A stretch of DNA of 64,000 nucleotides from Bog-532 sp965277615 (GTDB taxonomy: Bacteria > Actinomycetota > Actinomycetes > Streptosporangiales > Streptosporangiaceae): assembly GCA_965277615.1 (NCBI GenBank), contig CBDIDG010000006.1:3410001-3474000 (forward strand), in the 5' to 3' direction. Under the pieces are notes generated by a model. That model was not told where the DNA came from. It worked only from the letters and a program-made list of their open reading frames with translations, and ran no database searches. This document shows positions 38,273-46,666 of the stretch, piece after piece (within the stretch, counting starts at the first letter, position 1; each line of letters starts with the position of its first letter). Made by a program: the position numbers and the translations under genes.

Positions 38273-39403
38273 ATCAAGACTCACGAGCAGCCGCGCGAAG
38301 ACGCCCGCACGGCCACCGCCGTCGACCGGTCCGGTGAGCAGGGGGCGCAGCCGACCGACAAGAAAGAGAAGCGGTCTGGCAGCCTGCTCGCGGTCCTGGC
38401 TGCCCTGGGCGCCAACATCGGCATTGCCATCATCAAGCTCATCGCGTTCGTGCTCACCGGCTCGGCTTCACTGCTGGCCGAGTTCGTGCACTCGCTGGCC
38501 GACTGCAGCGACCAGATCCTGCTGCTGGTGGGCCGGAGCCGGGCGGACCGCGCCGAGACCGAGGAGCACCCGTTCGGCTACGGCCGCGAGCGCTACCTCT
38601 ACGGCTTCCTGGTGTCGGTGGTGCTGTTCGCGGTCGGCGGCGCGTACTCCGTCTACGACGGCATCCACAAGATCATCAAACCCGAGCCGCTGACCACGGC
38701 GTGGATCGCGTTCGCCGTGCTGGCCATCTCGGCGGTGCTGGAGGGCTCGTCGCTGCGGGTCTCGGTCAAGGAGTCGAACCAGCTCCGGCACGGACGCAGC
38801 TGGCTCACCTTCATCAGGCGGATCAAGGAGCCCGACCTGATCGTGACCCTGCTGGAGGACACGGCGGCCCTGGTCGGCCTGGTGTTCGCGTTCATCGGTG
38901 TCGGCCTGTCCGTGCTCACCGGCAACTCGGCCTGGGACGGCGCCGGCTCGGTGGCCATCGGCCTGCTGCTGGCCTTCGTCGCGGTCGTGGTGGCCCGGGA
39001 GACCTCGAGCCTGCTCATCGGTGAGGCGGCCAGTGACGAGGCGGAGAAGACGATCGTGGAGGCGCTGCAGGACGGCCCCGAGGTGGAACGGGTCATCCAC
39101 ATGCGCACGATCCACATGAGCCCGGACTCGCTCCTGGTCGCGGCCAAGATCGCGATCCGGGCCAGCGACTCGGCCGAGGCCATCGTGCGCGGCATCGACG
39201 CGGCCGAGCGCCGGGTTCGTAAGGCCCTGCCCATCGCCCACGTGATTTATCTCGAGCCCGACGTCTACGAGGAATCCAGGATCGACGACACCGACCCCGC
39301 GATCCGGACCGTCCAGCGGGCCTCGGGCGAGTACGACGGTCCCGACTATCCACGCGGGACCGGTCCGCTCCCCCAGCCCGACCAGGACAGCTCAGCCCCG
39401 TAG
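38273..39403 (+). CDS. Cation diffusion facilitator transporter, apparent ATC start
   Basis: 376 residues if translation starts at ATC 38273. No ATG, GTG or TTG occurs in frame between the upstream stop (38246) and GTG 38450, yet that stretch encodes the first transmembrane helix (SLLAVLAALGANIGIAIIKLIAFVLTGSASL). GGGAAGGAAG (38258-38267) is ideally spaced for ATC. CDF features are SLLAEFVHSLADCSDQILLL (TM2 metal site, with D-x3-D) and HPFGYGRERYLYGF, plus a C-terminal cytoplasmic domain. It exports divalent metals such as Zn or Fe. Automatic calls from 38450 would lose TM1. Confidence 0.85.
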   Translation: MKTHEQPREDARTATAVDRSGEQGAQPTDKKEKRSGSLLAVLAALGANIGIAIIKLIAFVLTGSASLLAEFVHSLADCSDQILLLVGRSRADRAETEEHPFGYGRERYLYGFLVSVVLFAVGGAYSVYDGIHKIIKPEPLTTAWIAFAVLAISAVLEGSSLRVSVKESNQLRHGRSWLTFIRRIKEPDLIVTLLEDTAALVGLVFAFIGVGLSVLTGNSAWDGAGSVAIGLLLAFVAVVVARETSSLLIGEAASDEAEKTIVEALQDGPEVERVIHMRTIHMSPDSLLVAAKIAIRASDSAEAIVRGIDAAERRVRKALPIAHVIYLEPDVYEESRIDDTDPAIRTVQRASGEYDGPDYPRGTGPLPQPDQDSSAP

Positions 39404-39406
39404 CAG

Positions 39407-39429
39407 CCTTATTAAAATATTTAAAAAGG
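39407..39429. terminator. AT-rich imperfect palindrome between convergent genes
   Basis: Twenty-three bases centred on TTAAAATATTTAA, bounded by CCTT and AAGG, pair at 9 of 11 positions. It lies 4 nt after the CDF stop and 19 nt before the DNA-glycosylase stop on the other strand. The T and A runs could provide the U-tract for termination in both directions. It is strikingly AT-rich for this genome. Confidence 0.5.
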
Positions 39430-39447
39430 CATTACGGCGGGAAGCGG

Positions 39448-40554
39448 TCAGATACGGCGGTAATCCCGCACGGACATGCGGGGGCCACGCCGGGGCGGCC
39501 GTAGACCGCTGAGCTCGACCAGGCGGGTGACCCGGTAGCGATGGCCGGCGAAGGGAGCGAGCAGCGCGAGCATGCCGTCGTCGTCGACCCGCTGGCCGGC
39601 CAGCGCCCAGCCGACGGCCTTGGGCAGGTTGTAGTCGCCGACGGAGACCGCATCTGGGTCACCGAAGGCGCGCTGCATGGTCTCGGCCGCGGTCCACACG
39701 CCGATGCCGGGCAGCAGCTGCAGGCGGCGGCTGGCCTCGGCGGCATCGAGGGCGACGACCTCCTCCAGGCGCCCGGCCACCCCGCAGGCCCGGCCGATGG
39801 TGCGGGCCCGGACCATTTCCACCCCGGCCGCGTGCCACTCCCAGGACGGGATCCGGGCCCAGACCCGGGGCGGGGGGAACACCCGCATGCCGCGCGGCGC
39901 CGGCCCCGGTGCGAGGCTGCCGAACTTGGTCAGCAGGATGCGCCAGGCCCGGTGGGCCTCGATGCTGACCACCTTCTGCTCCAGCACCGCGGGGACCAGG
40001 GCTTCCATCACCCGCTGGCTGCGGCCGATGCGCAAGCCGTCGTGCCGGGCGGCCAGCTGGCGGACCAGCGGGTGCGGGCCGGGGTCGAAGCCGTCCCGCC
40101 GGTCGGCGGCACCGAGCATCTCCGGCAGCGTGTCCAGCAGCCAGGCCGCCCCCGGGCCCCAGGCCGCGGCCGCGATGTCCTGGCCGCGTTCGGGCAGCAC
40201 GCGCAGGGTGGCCGGGCCCTCCGGGGTCAGCGAGGTGCGCCAGACCGCCCCCACCGGGTCGACCCGGTAGGTAGGGTCACCGCCGCCGCGCCCGTGCACC
40301 GACAGGGTCAAGCGCACCCTGATAGGAAACGGGGCACGCCAGTCCCTTACCAGGGGCTCCTGGCCCTGGTACGGCCTGCGCGGCGAGACTTCGGGAGACC
40401 GGCGGGGTTCGGGGGGCTGCTGGGGCTCAGGCGCTTGCTGGGGCTCGTGAGTCTGCTGGGGCTTGTGGGGCTGCTGGGGCTGCTGGGGCTCGTGAGAAAT
40501 GAGTTGCGGAACCGGGCCGGGAGCCGGGTCCGCAGGCAGCGCCGGAGCAACCAT
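39448..40554 (-). CDS. HhH-GPD DNA glycosylase, 3-methyladenine (AlkA) type
   Basis: 368 residues from the ATG at 40554, one base after the preceding gene's stop (TGACATG), so probably coupled. The helix-hairpin-helix with catalytic Asp is LLPGIGVWTAAETMQRAFGDPDAVSVGDYNLPKAVGW. An upstream block (VMEALVPAVLEQKVVSIEAHRAWRILLTKFG) is typical of AlkA-like enzymes. The N-terminal 70 residues are a Gln/Pro-rich repeat (QQPQQPHKPQQ, EPQQAPEPQQ) with no known role. It excises alkylated purines. It stands beside sugar-nucleotide genes with no functional link that I can see. Confidence 0.85.
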   Translation of the reverse strand: MVAPALPADPAPGPVPQLISHEPQQPQQPHKPQQTHEPQQAPEPQQPPEPRRSPEVSPRRPYQGQEPLVRDWRAPFPIRVRLTLSVHGRGGGDPTYRVDPVGAVWRTSLTPEGPATLRVLPERGQDIAAAAWGPGAAWLLDTLPEMLGAADRRDGFDPGPHPLVRQLAARHDGLRIGRSQRVMEALVPAVLEQKVVSIEAHRAWRILLTKFGSLAPGPAPRGMRVFPPPRVWARIPSWEWHAAGVEMVRARTIGRACGVAGRLEEVVALDAAEASRRLQLLPGIGVWTAAETMQRAFGDPDAVSVGDYNLPKAVGWALAGQRVDDDGMLALLAPFAGHRYRVTRLVELSGLRPPRRGPRMSVRDYRRI

Positions 40555-40555
40555 G

Positions 40556-41641
40556 TCAGGCGTCGGAGGAGAACCGGACGGACGTCGGGGCCAGGCGCAC
40601 GTCGGGCCAGACCCGGAGGCCGCGAGCCAGCTCGTTGCCGGTGCCGATGACGGCCCGGTCGCCGATGACGGCACCGTCGATGACGGCGCCCTCGGCGATC
40701 TGGGCGCCGGCGCCGAGGATGCTGTCCCGGACCACCGCGCCCGGGCCCACCTGCACGCCGTCGAACAGCACGCTGCCGTCCACCTCTGCGCCCGCGGCGA
40801 TCTGCGACCCGGCCCCCACGGTGGTGCCCCCGCTCAGGGTGGCGCCGTCCGCCACGGACGCGCCCGGCAGGACCAGGGCCGGCCCGGTCGGGCCGGGCAG
40901 CGCGGAGGAGGCCAGCGTGCCCAGCACGAGGTCCCGGGAACCCTGCACGAACGCGGCCGGGGTGCCCACGTCGAGCCAGTAGGCCGTGTCGATGTAGCCC
41001 ATTACGGTCCGGCCGCCCTCGATCAGGCCGGGGAACGTCTCTCGCTCCACCGACACCGGACGATCGGCCGGGATGGCGTCGATGACCGAGCGGGTGAACA
41101 CGTAGCAGCCGGCGTTGATCCGGTTGGTCACCGGGTTCGGCGTCTTCTCCAGGAACGCGGTGACCCGCCCGGACGGGTCGGTCGGCACGCAGCCGAACGC
41201 GGCCGGGTCCGGCACCTCGACCAGGTGCAGCGTGACCGCGGCGTCGGCCTTGCGGTGCACGTCCAGCTGTTCGCCCAGGTCGTGACCGGACAGGACGTCG
41301 CCGTTGAGCACGACCACCGGGTCGTCCGGGCCGCCGTGCAGCAGGCTGGCCGCGTTGCGGATGCCGCCGCCGGTGCCCAGCGGGACCTCCTCGTACACGT
41401 AGTCGATCGACAGGCCGAGCGCGGACCCGTCGCCGAAGGCCTCGCGGAACATCTCGGCCCGGTACGAGGTGGCCAGCACCACGTGCGTGACGCCGGCCCC
41501 GGCGGCCCGGGCGAACTGATGGCGGAGGAAAGGCACGCCCGCCGTGGGCAGCAGCGGCTTGGGCGCGGACAGGGTCAGCGGCCGGAGCCGGGTGCCCTTG
41601 CCCCCGACCAGGAGGATCGCTTCGAGTGGTTCACGCGGCAT
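40556..41641 (-). CDS. Mannose-1-phosphate guanylyltransferase-like nucleotidyltransferase
   Basis: 361 residues. The nucleotide-binding loop is LVGGKGTRLRPLTLSAPKPLLPTAGVPF (residues 11-38), the metal Asp is in VVLNGDVLSG, and the sugar site is GGIRNAASL and NAGCYVF. The C-terminus is a left-handed beta-helix with hexapeptide repeats (GASVADGATLSGGTTVGAGSQIAAGAEV). It is positioned like mycobacterial Rv3264c, the GDP-mannose pyrophosphorylase next to fbiB and wbbL. With manB it would make GDP-mannose. Confidence 0.9.
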   Translation of the reverse strand: MPREPLEAILLVGGKGTRLRPLTLSAPKPLLPTAGVPFLRHQFARAAGAGVTHVVLATSYRAEMFREAFGDGSALGLSIDYVYEEVPLGTGGGIRNAASLLHGGPDDPVVVLNGDVLSGHDLGEQLDVHRKADAAVTLHLVEVPDPAAFGCVPTDPSGRVTAFLEKTPNPVTNRINAGCYVFTRSVIDAIPADRPVSVERETFPGLIEGGRTVMGYIDTAYWLDVGTPAAFVQGSRDLVLGTLASSALPGPTGPALVLPGASVADGATLSGGTTVGAGSQIAAGAEVDGSVLFDGVQVGPGAVVRDSILGAGAQIAEGAVIDGAVIGDRAVIGTGNELARGLRVWPDVRLAPTSVRFSSDA

Positions 41642-41689
41642 GGGTAGGTCGCCTCACGGTCGTCGGTGATAGGGCCCGCGGGCCCGGCG

Positions 41690-42841
41690 TTACACGGCGC
41701 TCTGCTGGTCGGCGCTGGCCTCGACGGCACGGCGGTAACAAGCCAGGTGCGCCTCGGCCGAGGCGGCCCAGGTGAACTCCTGCGCCCGGGCGTGCCCGGC
41801 CAGCGCCAGCGCCTCGCGGCCGGCCGGGTCCTCCAGCATGCCACGTAGCGCGGTCTCGATGCTGGCCGCGTCGGGCTCGGTGTAAGCCACCGCGTCCCCG
41901 CCCACCTCGGGCAGCGACGTGCAGTGCGTAGTCAGCACGGGCGCGCCGCAGGCCATCGCCTCCAGCACGGGCAGGCCGAAGCCCTCCCCCCGGCTGGGGT
42001 AGGCGTACACCAGCGAACCGCCGAGGAAGCCGGGCAGCATCGAGAACGGCAGGTAACCCGGGCGGACCAGGCGCAGGTGCGGCGGCACGGCGGCCACGGC
42101 CGCGTCCACCTCGTCGCTCCAGCCCCCGCCGCCGGCCAGCACCAGCGCGGGCGGCTCGTCCAGATCCGCCACCGCTCCGGCCCAGCCCTTGATCAGCGCG
42201 GCCACGTTCTTGCGCGGGTCCAGCGCGCCCAGGAACGCGATGTACGGCTTGCCGTGCAGGCCGAGGCGGTCGGACACCAGGCTGACCTGCTCGGGGTCGG
42301 GCCGGTGGAACAGCGTGTGGTCCACGCCGTGGTAGGCCACGTCGATCCGGGTCGGGTCGGCACCCAGGACCCGGACCAGCTCGTCCCGGGTGGCCTTGGA
42401 CGGCACGATGAGCCGGGCCGCGCGGCGGACCGCGGTCCGGATGGCCGACTTGTAGAACACCGACGACACCGGGCTGTGCAGCTCGGGCTCGGTGAAGAAC
42501 GTGAGGTCGTGGATGGTGACCACGGTGGGCCGGCCCGGCCGCAGCGGCATCGAGTAGTGCGGCGCGTGGATGACGTCCGCGCTGACCTGCTGGGCCAGCA
42601 CCGGCAGCCCGGACTGCTCCCAGGCCAGGCGGGCGGCCCGGTGCATGATGGTCGGCGGGGCGGTCGCGATCTGGGCGTCGGTGATAAGCCGGCGGTAGCG
42701 CTCCTCGTCCGCACGCTGGCAGGCGATGGCCAGGTCGGTCCCGGCCGCGCCGAGCGCGGTCAGCAGCCCGTCAACGTACCGGCCGAGCGCGCCGCGGTCA
42801 GCCGGTACCTCTGTCGCGTCAACAAGCACACGAGGCGCCAC
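41690..42841 (-). CDS. GT4-family glycosyltransferase
   Basis: 383 residues with a GT-B fold. The donor-binding region has FLGALDPRKNVAALIKGW and the EX7E motif EGFGLPVLEAMACGAPV; the N-terminal half has DVIHAPHYSMPLRPGRPTVVTIHDLTFF. GT4 enzymes retain the sugar's configuration and often use GDP-mannose or UDP-sugars. Given the adjacent mannose-1-P guanylyltransferase, a mannosyl donor is plausible but unproven. GTG start, with GGAGAGGAG about 12 nt upstream. Confidence 0.9.
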   Translation of the reverse strand: MAPRVLVDATEVPADRGALGRYVDGLLTALGAAGTDLAIACQRADEERYRRLITDAQIATAPPTIMHRAARLAWEQSGLPVLAQQVSADVIHAPHYSMPLRPGRPTVVTIHDLTFFTEPELHSPVSSVFYKSAIRTAVRRAARLIVPSKATRDELVRVLGADPTRIDVAYHGVDHTLFHRPDPEQVSLVSDRLGLHGKPYIAFLGALDPRKNVAALIKGWAGAVADLDEPPALVLAGGGGWSDEVDAAVAAVPPHLRLVRPGYLPFSMLPGFLGGSLVYAYPSRGEGFGLPVLEAMACGAPVLTTHCTSLPEVGGDAVAYTEPDAASIETALRGMLEDPAGREALALAGHARAQEFTWAASAEAHLACYRRAVEASADQQSAV

Positions 42842-42962
42842 GGCCGTATCGGCTCCTCTCCACCCCTAACGGGCACTCCGTGCCGTATTCACAGTTCGGG
42901 AGGCCAGCAACGCTGTGATGTCCCGTCAGCACCGAAGCCTACGCCCTCCGTGGGGCGGACGC

Positions 42963-43724
42963 TCACGGCGTGGCGGCCTGCGTGGCGGGCTCGGGCGCGG
43001 CGGTCTCCGGGGCGCTGTCCGGGCGCTTACGGGCCCGAATCAGGACAATCGCACCCTGGTCCTGCTGGCTGATCCGGTCGGACGCGGCGACCAGCGCGGC
43101 CAGCGGCGCGGCGGCATTGAAGCCGACCTTGCCACCCTTGGCCGACAGGGTCAGGTACAGCCGCTCTGACCAGCCCGAACGGAACTGGTAGGCGTACTCG
43201 GCCACGTCCAGGCCCCGCTCGGCCAGCAGCCCGGTCAGCTCACCGTGGGTGTAGGTGCGCTGCACGTGGTAACGCTTGGCGTGCGCGGCGAACAGGTCCG
43301 GATACTGGCCCTTGCGGCTCAGCGTGTCGGCCGACATGACCAGCTCGCCGCCGGGGGCCAGCACCCGGGCGATCTCGCTGAGGGCCTGGGGCCCGTCGTC
43401 GAAGTGCTCGATGGCGCAGATCGACAGCACCCGATCGAACGACCCGTCCGGGAACGGCAGCCGCAGCGCGTCGCCCAGCACCTGGGCGGGCGAGTGGGCC
43501 AGCTGGGCGCCGCGCCGCAGCTTCTGGCCGGCGATGTCGATGTTCACCGCGTCCGCGCCGCGCTTGCGGGCCTGGCCGGCCCAGTAACCGTCACCCCCGG
43601 CCACGTCCAGGACCCGCAGGCCGTGCAGGTCGGGACCGAGCCAGCGCAGCAGGGCGCCGGCCTCTCGGTAGCGGCATACATGTACCTGGTGGCCGGCGAA
43701 AGCGACCGCGTCCGTAACGTTCAT
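42963..43724 (-). CDS. Class I SAM-dependent methyltransferase
   Basis: 253 residues. Motif I is LRVLDVAGGDGYWAGQA, motif II lies around AVNIDIAGQKLRRGAQ, and the Methyltransf_11 block is LPFPDGSFDRVLSICAIEHFDDGPQALSEIARVLAPGGELVMSAD. The C-terminal 25 residues are an Ala/Pro/Thr-rich tail. It follows the glycosyltransferase gene region and may modify a glycan or lipid, though nothing in the sequence gives its substrate. Confidence 0.88.
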   Translation of the reverse strand: MNVTDAVAFAGHQVHVCRYREAGALLRWLGPDLHGLRVLDVAGGDGYWAGQARKRGADAVNIDIAGQKLRRGAQLAHSPAQVLGDALRLPFPDGSFDRVLSICAIEHFDDGPQALSEIARVLAPGGELVMSADTLSRKGQYPDLFAAHAKRYHVQRTYTHGELTGLLAERGLDVAEYAYQFRSGWSERLYLTLSAKGGKVGFNAAAPLAALVAASDRISQQDQGAIVLIRARKRPDSAPETAAPEPATQAATP

Positions 43725-43819
43725 GGGGGCCAGACTAGGGCCTAGATCACGCGCCGGCAGCCCGGTCGGCCAGGGCCGCCCGGGTCATTTACCTAAACCG
43801 GCTTTTCCGTCGTGTCCGG

Positions 43820-44851
43820 TCAGCAGGACGGTACTGGCTTGCCTTGCTTGATGTTCTGCAGCGCGGAGACGGCCCCGGACAGCGTGCTGATCTTGACCAC
43901 CCGCAGCCCGGCCGGGACCGCGCCCCTGGTGTCGGAGCAGTTGGCCGCGGGGGCCAGGAACACGGTGGCCCCCGCGTCCCGCGCCGCGATCATCTTCTGC
44001 TGGATGCCACCGATCGGAGACACCGCCCCGTTGGCGGAGATCTCGCCCGTGCCCGCGATGAACTTGCCGCCGGTGAGGTTCTCCGGGCTGATCTTGTCGA
44101 TGATCCCGAGCGCGAACATCGTGCCCGCGCTGGGCCCGCCGATCTGGCCGATCTGGATCGTGACCTTGAACGGGAACTGGTACAGGTCCTGCACCTCAAC
44201 GCCGAGGACGGGGCGGCCGTCGACCTGCTGGGCGGTCAGCTGGGTGTGCTGGGTCGTGCCACCCCGGATGAAGGTGAGCGTGATCGGCTTGCCTGCGTGC
44301 GCCTTGATCAGCGCGGTCAGCTGGCTGGTCCCGGTGACGGGCTGGCCGTCCACCGCGGTGATCAGGTCTCCGGGCTTGAGCTTGCCGTAGGCGGGCAGGC
44401 CCGGTTTGACGGTGACCACCTGGGCCACGGTCTTGTAGGCGATGCCCTGCTGGTGCAGCGCGGCCGCGGTGGCGCTTTGCTGCGAGCTGGTCATCTGCAC
44501 CTGGTCCTGCTGCGTCACCTGCTGCTGCGACTGGCCCGGCGCGAAGATCTCGCTCTGCGGCACGACCGCCTCATGCGGATTCAGCCAGGCCCGCAGCGCG
44601 GTGAACACGTTGAACTGGTGCCCGGGGCCGCCCTCGTAGGTGATCGAGACCATGTTCAGGTGGCCGCTGGTCGGGTACACGCGATGGCCGGTGATGGTGA
44701 TCAGCGGCTTCCCGGACTGGTCCTTGCCCAGCGTGTTGAGCGTAGGCCCGGGCCCCAGGATGACGTAGGGAACGGGCAGCCGTTCCGCGACCAGGATGGC
44801 GATGATCACCGCGACGGCCGAGATGTACAGCGTCAGGGTGCGGCGGTGCAT
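43820..44851 (-). CDS. PDZ-domain Lon-like (S16) membrane protease, YlbL family
   Basis: 343 residues. An N-terminal membrane anchor (YISAVAVIIAILVA, residues 9-22) puts the rest outside the cytoplasm. A PDZ domain spans about 140-215 (VKPGLPAYGKLKPGDLITAVDG). The Lon-type Ser-Lys dyad is Ser241 in GGPSAGTMFAL and Lys286 in GGIQQKMIAA. Position and architecture match mycobacterial Rv3194c. It degrades or processes exported proteins. It is the upstream neighbour of the Rv3195-type zincin-like gene in many genomes; here moaE and an epimerase intervene. Confidence 0.93.
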   Translation of the reverse strand: MHRRTLTLYISAVAVIIAILVAERLPVPYVILGPGPTLNTLGKDQSGKPLITITGHRVYPTSGHLNMVSITYEGGPGHQFNVFTALRAWLNPHEAVVPQSEIFAPGQSQQQVTQQDQVQMTSSQQSATAAALHQQGIAYKTVAQVVTVKPGLPAYGKLKPGDLITAVDGQPVTGTSQLTALIKAHAGKPITLTFIRGGTTQHTQLTAQQVDGRPVLGVEVQDLYQFPFKVTIQIGQIGGPSAGTMFALGIIDKISPENLTGGKFIAGTGEISANGAVSPIGGIQQKMIAARDAGATVFLAPAANCSDTRGAVPAGLRVVKISTLSGAVSALQNIKQGKPVPSC

Positions 44852-44861
44852 GACCGGAAGA

Positions 44862-45284
44862 CTACGCGCAGCCGACCCATTCGCTGGAACCGTCCCCGAA
44901 CCGCTGGTGCTTCCAGATGGGCACGGTCGCCTTCAGCTCGTCGATCAACATCCGGCAGGCCTCGAAGGCGTCCCCGCGGTGGACGCAGGACACGGCGACG
45001 ACCACGGCGAGGTCGCCGATGGCCAGGTCGCCGACCCGGTGCACCGCGGCCACCCCGATGGCGGGGAACTTCTCCGCGACCTCTTCGGCCACCCGGCGCA
45101 GCTCGGCCTCGGCCGAGGGGTGGGCCTGGTAGCTCAGGCCACTGACCGATGCGCCGTGGTCGTGATCCCGGACGGCGCCGGCGAACAACGCGATCCCGCC
45201 CGCCTCGTCGGCCATGACGGCACGGTGCACCTCATCCACCGACAACGGGGTGTCGCGGATGGCGATCAGCTGGACTGCACTCAC
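44862..45284 (-). CDS. moaE: Molybdopterin synthase catalytic subunit MoaE
   Basis: 140 residues. Conserved blocks are GGIALFAGAVRDHDHG, AVHRVGDLAIGDLAVVVAVSCVHRGDAFEACRMLIDELK and PIWKHQRFGDGSSEWVG, including the active-site Lys. It uses MoaD thiocarboxylate to make the dithiolene of molybdopterin. No moaD or other moa gene is in the window, so the rest of the pathway is elsewhere. It ends 10 bp from the PDZ protease start on the same strand. Confidence 0.94.
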   Translation of the reverse strand: MSAVQLIAIRDTPLSVDEVHRAVMADEAGGIALFAGAVRDHDHGASVSGLSYQAHPSAEAELRRVAEEVAEKFPAIGVAAVHRVGDLAIGDLAVVVAVSCVHRGDAFEACRMLIDELKATVPIWKHQRFGDGSSEWVGCA

Positions 45285-45313
45285 CCGGCGATTCTACCGG
45301 GGAGAGAGCCGGG

Positions 45314-46600
45314 TCAGGTGCCCGCCTTGCGGCGGCGGCGGGCGATGCGCACGATGGCGGCGGTGCCGATCACCGCACCGGCGCCAGCCGCGGCCCCGGC
45401 CGCGGTGATCGTGGCCTCCTTGCGGGTGATGCGCCGGCCGGCCACCGCGTGCCGTCCTTCCCGGCTCTCCAGCAGCGCCGCCAGGACCTCGGGGTTGCCG
45501 TACTCCGGCCGCCAGCCCGCCTGGCGCAGGGTCTCGCAGTCCACCACCCACGGGTAGACCACGTAGCGCAGGTCCGCGGCCGGCGCCGGGGTGACCCCGA
45601 CCCGGTGCAGCCGCTGCGCGGTCCCGAACGTCAGGCTGGCGGGCAGCTCGATCTCGCGTAGGCCGCTCAGCTCGTAGACCTGTTCCTGATCCAGCCAGCC
45701 GTCGCAGCCGACCGCGAACTCTCCGGTGACCTCGCCCGCCACGGCCAGCTCGAGCGCGGACACCAGGTCGTCGATGTGGCAGAACTGCCAGCGCGGCGCG
45801 GCCCCCTTCACGGTCAGCAGCCGGGGCGCCTCGAAGTGCCGGGTCACGATGGTGTCGATCTCGTCGCCGACCAGCGCGGCCGGCCGGACCACGGTCAGCT
45901 CCAGGCCCGGGTGGGCGCGCGGCGACCGCCCCGCGAGCTGCTCGATCTCCAGTAGGTCGCCGGCCACGCTGCTGTCGATGTCGGCCGCCAGCGGGGTGTC
46001 CTCGGCCAGCGGCACCGGGTTGTCGGGCTTGGCCCCGTAGACCATCGTGCTGGTGACCAGCACGACCCGGCCGACCCGGCCGGCCGCGGCCGCGGTCAGC
46101 ACGGTCTGCGCGCCGCGCACGTTGAAGGCGCGCCGGGCCCGGTGCTCGGAATCGGGGGCCAGGTCCAGGTCGGTGTGCACCACCACGTCGACGCCGGCCA
46201 GCCGTCCCGCCAGCGCCGGGTCGCGGACGTCGGCCACCCGCCAGGTCACGCCGCGGACGTCGCCCCGGTGGTCGTCGATCGCGACCACCTTCTTAACCCG
46301 GTCGGACTCGGCCAGCCGGGCGATCAGGGCCCGGCCCACCCCGCGGGCGGCGCCGGTGACCGCGACCACCGGGTGCTTTCCCTCGATCACCTGGGCCACC
46401 CTGGTTTGGTCAATCGCGGTGTCCTGTACCTGGTCAGCCAGGGTGTCCAGCTCGGACAAGCCGGCCGGAACGGGTGGGCCAGCTGGAGCGGTGGGCTCGT
46501 CCCCGGCCGGGCGCGCGGCACGGTCAACGGGTCCGGCAGTGGCCCCGGCCGCCGTGCCACCGCTGCGCCGTTGGCGAACCTGGCCTGGTGCGTTTCTCAA
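45314..46600 (-). CDS. NAD-dependent epimerase/SDR-like protein with C-terminal membrane helix
   Basis: 428 residues from a TTG at 46600, with a weak start; the Ala/Pro/Thr-rich first 50 residues may not be translated, and TTG ahead of SELDTLADQVQD is an alternative. The extended-SDR nucleotide site is VAVTGAARGVGRALIARL, with DVVVHTDLDLAPDSEHRARR and VLVTSTMVYGAKPDNPVPLAEDTPLAA downstream. The YxxxK pair is not clear. The C-terminus is a hydrophobic helix (ITAAGAAAGAGAVIGTAAIV) followed by RIARRRRK, probably a membrane tail anchor. It may act on a lipid-linked or envelope sugar. Confidence 0.8.
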   Translation of the reverse strand: MRNAPGQVRQRRSGGTAAGATAGPVDRAARPAGDEPTAPAGPPVPAGLSELDTLADQVQDTAIDQTRVAQVIEGKHPVVAVTGAARGVGRALIARLAESDRVKKVVAIDDHRGDVRGVTWRVADVRDPALAGRLAGVDVVVHTDLDLAPDSEHRARRAFNVRGAQTVLTAAAAGRVGRVVLVTSTMVYGAKPDNPVPLAEDTPLAADIDSSVAGDLLEIEQLAGRSPRAHPGLELTVVRPAALVGDEIDTIVTRHFEAPRLLTVKGAAPRWQFCHIDDLVSALELAVAGEVTGEFAVGCDGWLDQEQVYELSGLREIELPASLTFGTAQRLHRVGVTPAPAADLRYVVYPWVVDCETLRQAGWRPEYGNPEVLAALLESREGRHAVAGRRITRKEATITAAGAAAGAGAVIGTAAIVRIARRRRKAGT

Positions 46601-46666
46601 ATTGGGCTGCTCCCGAGATAACGTTGATCGTCATGACCCTTCCATCCTGCCCGAGAGGACGGACAA

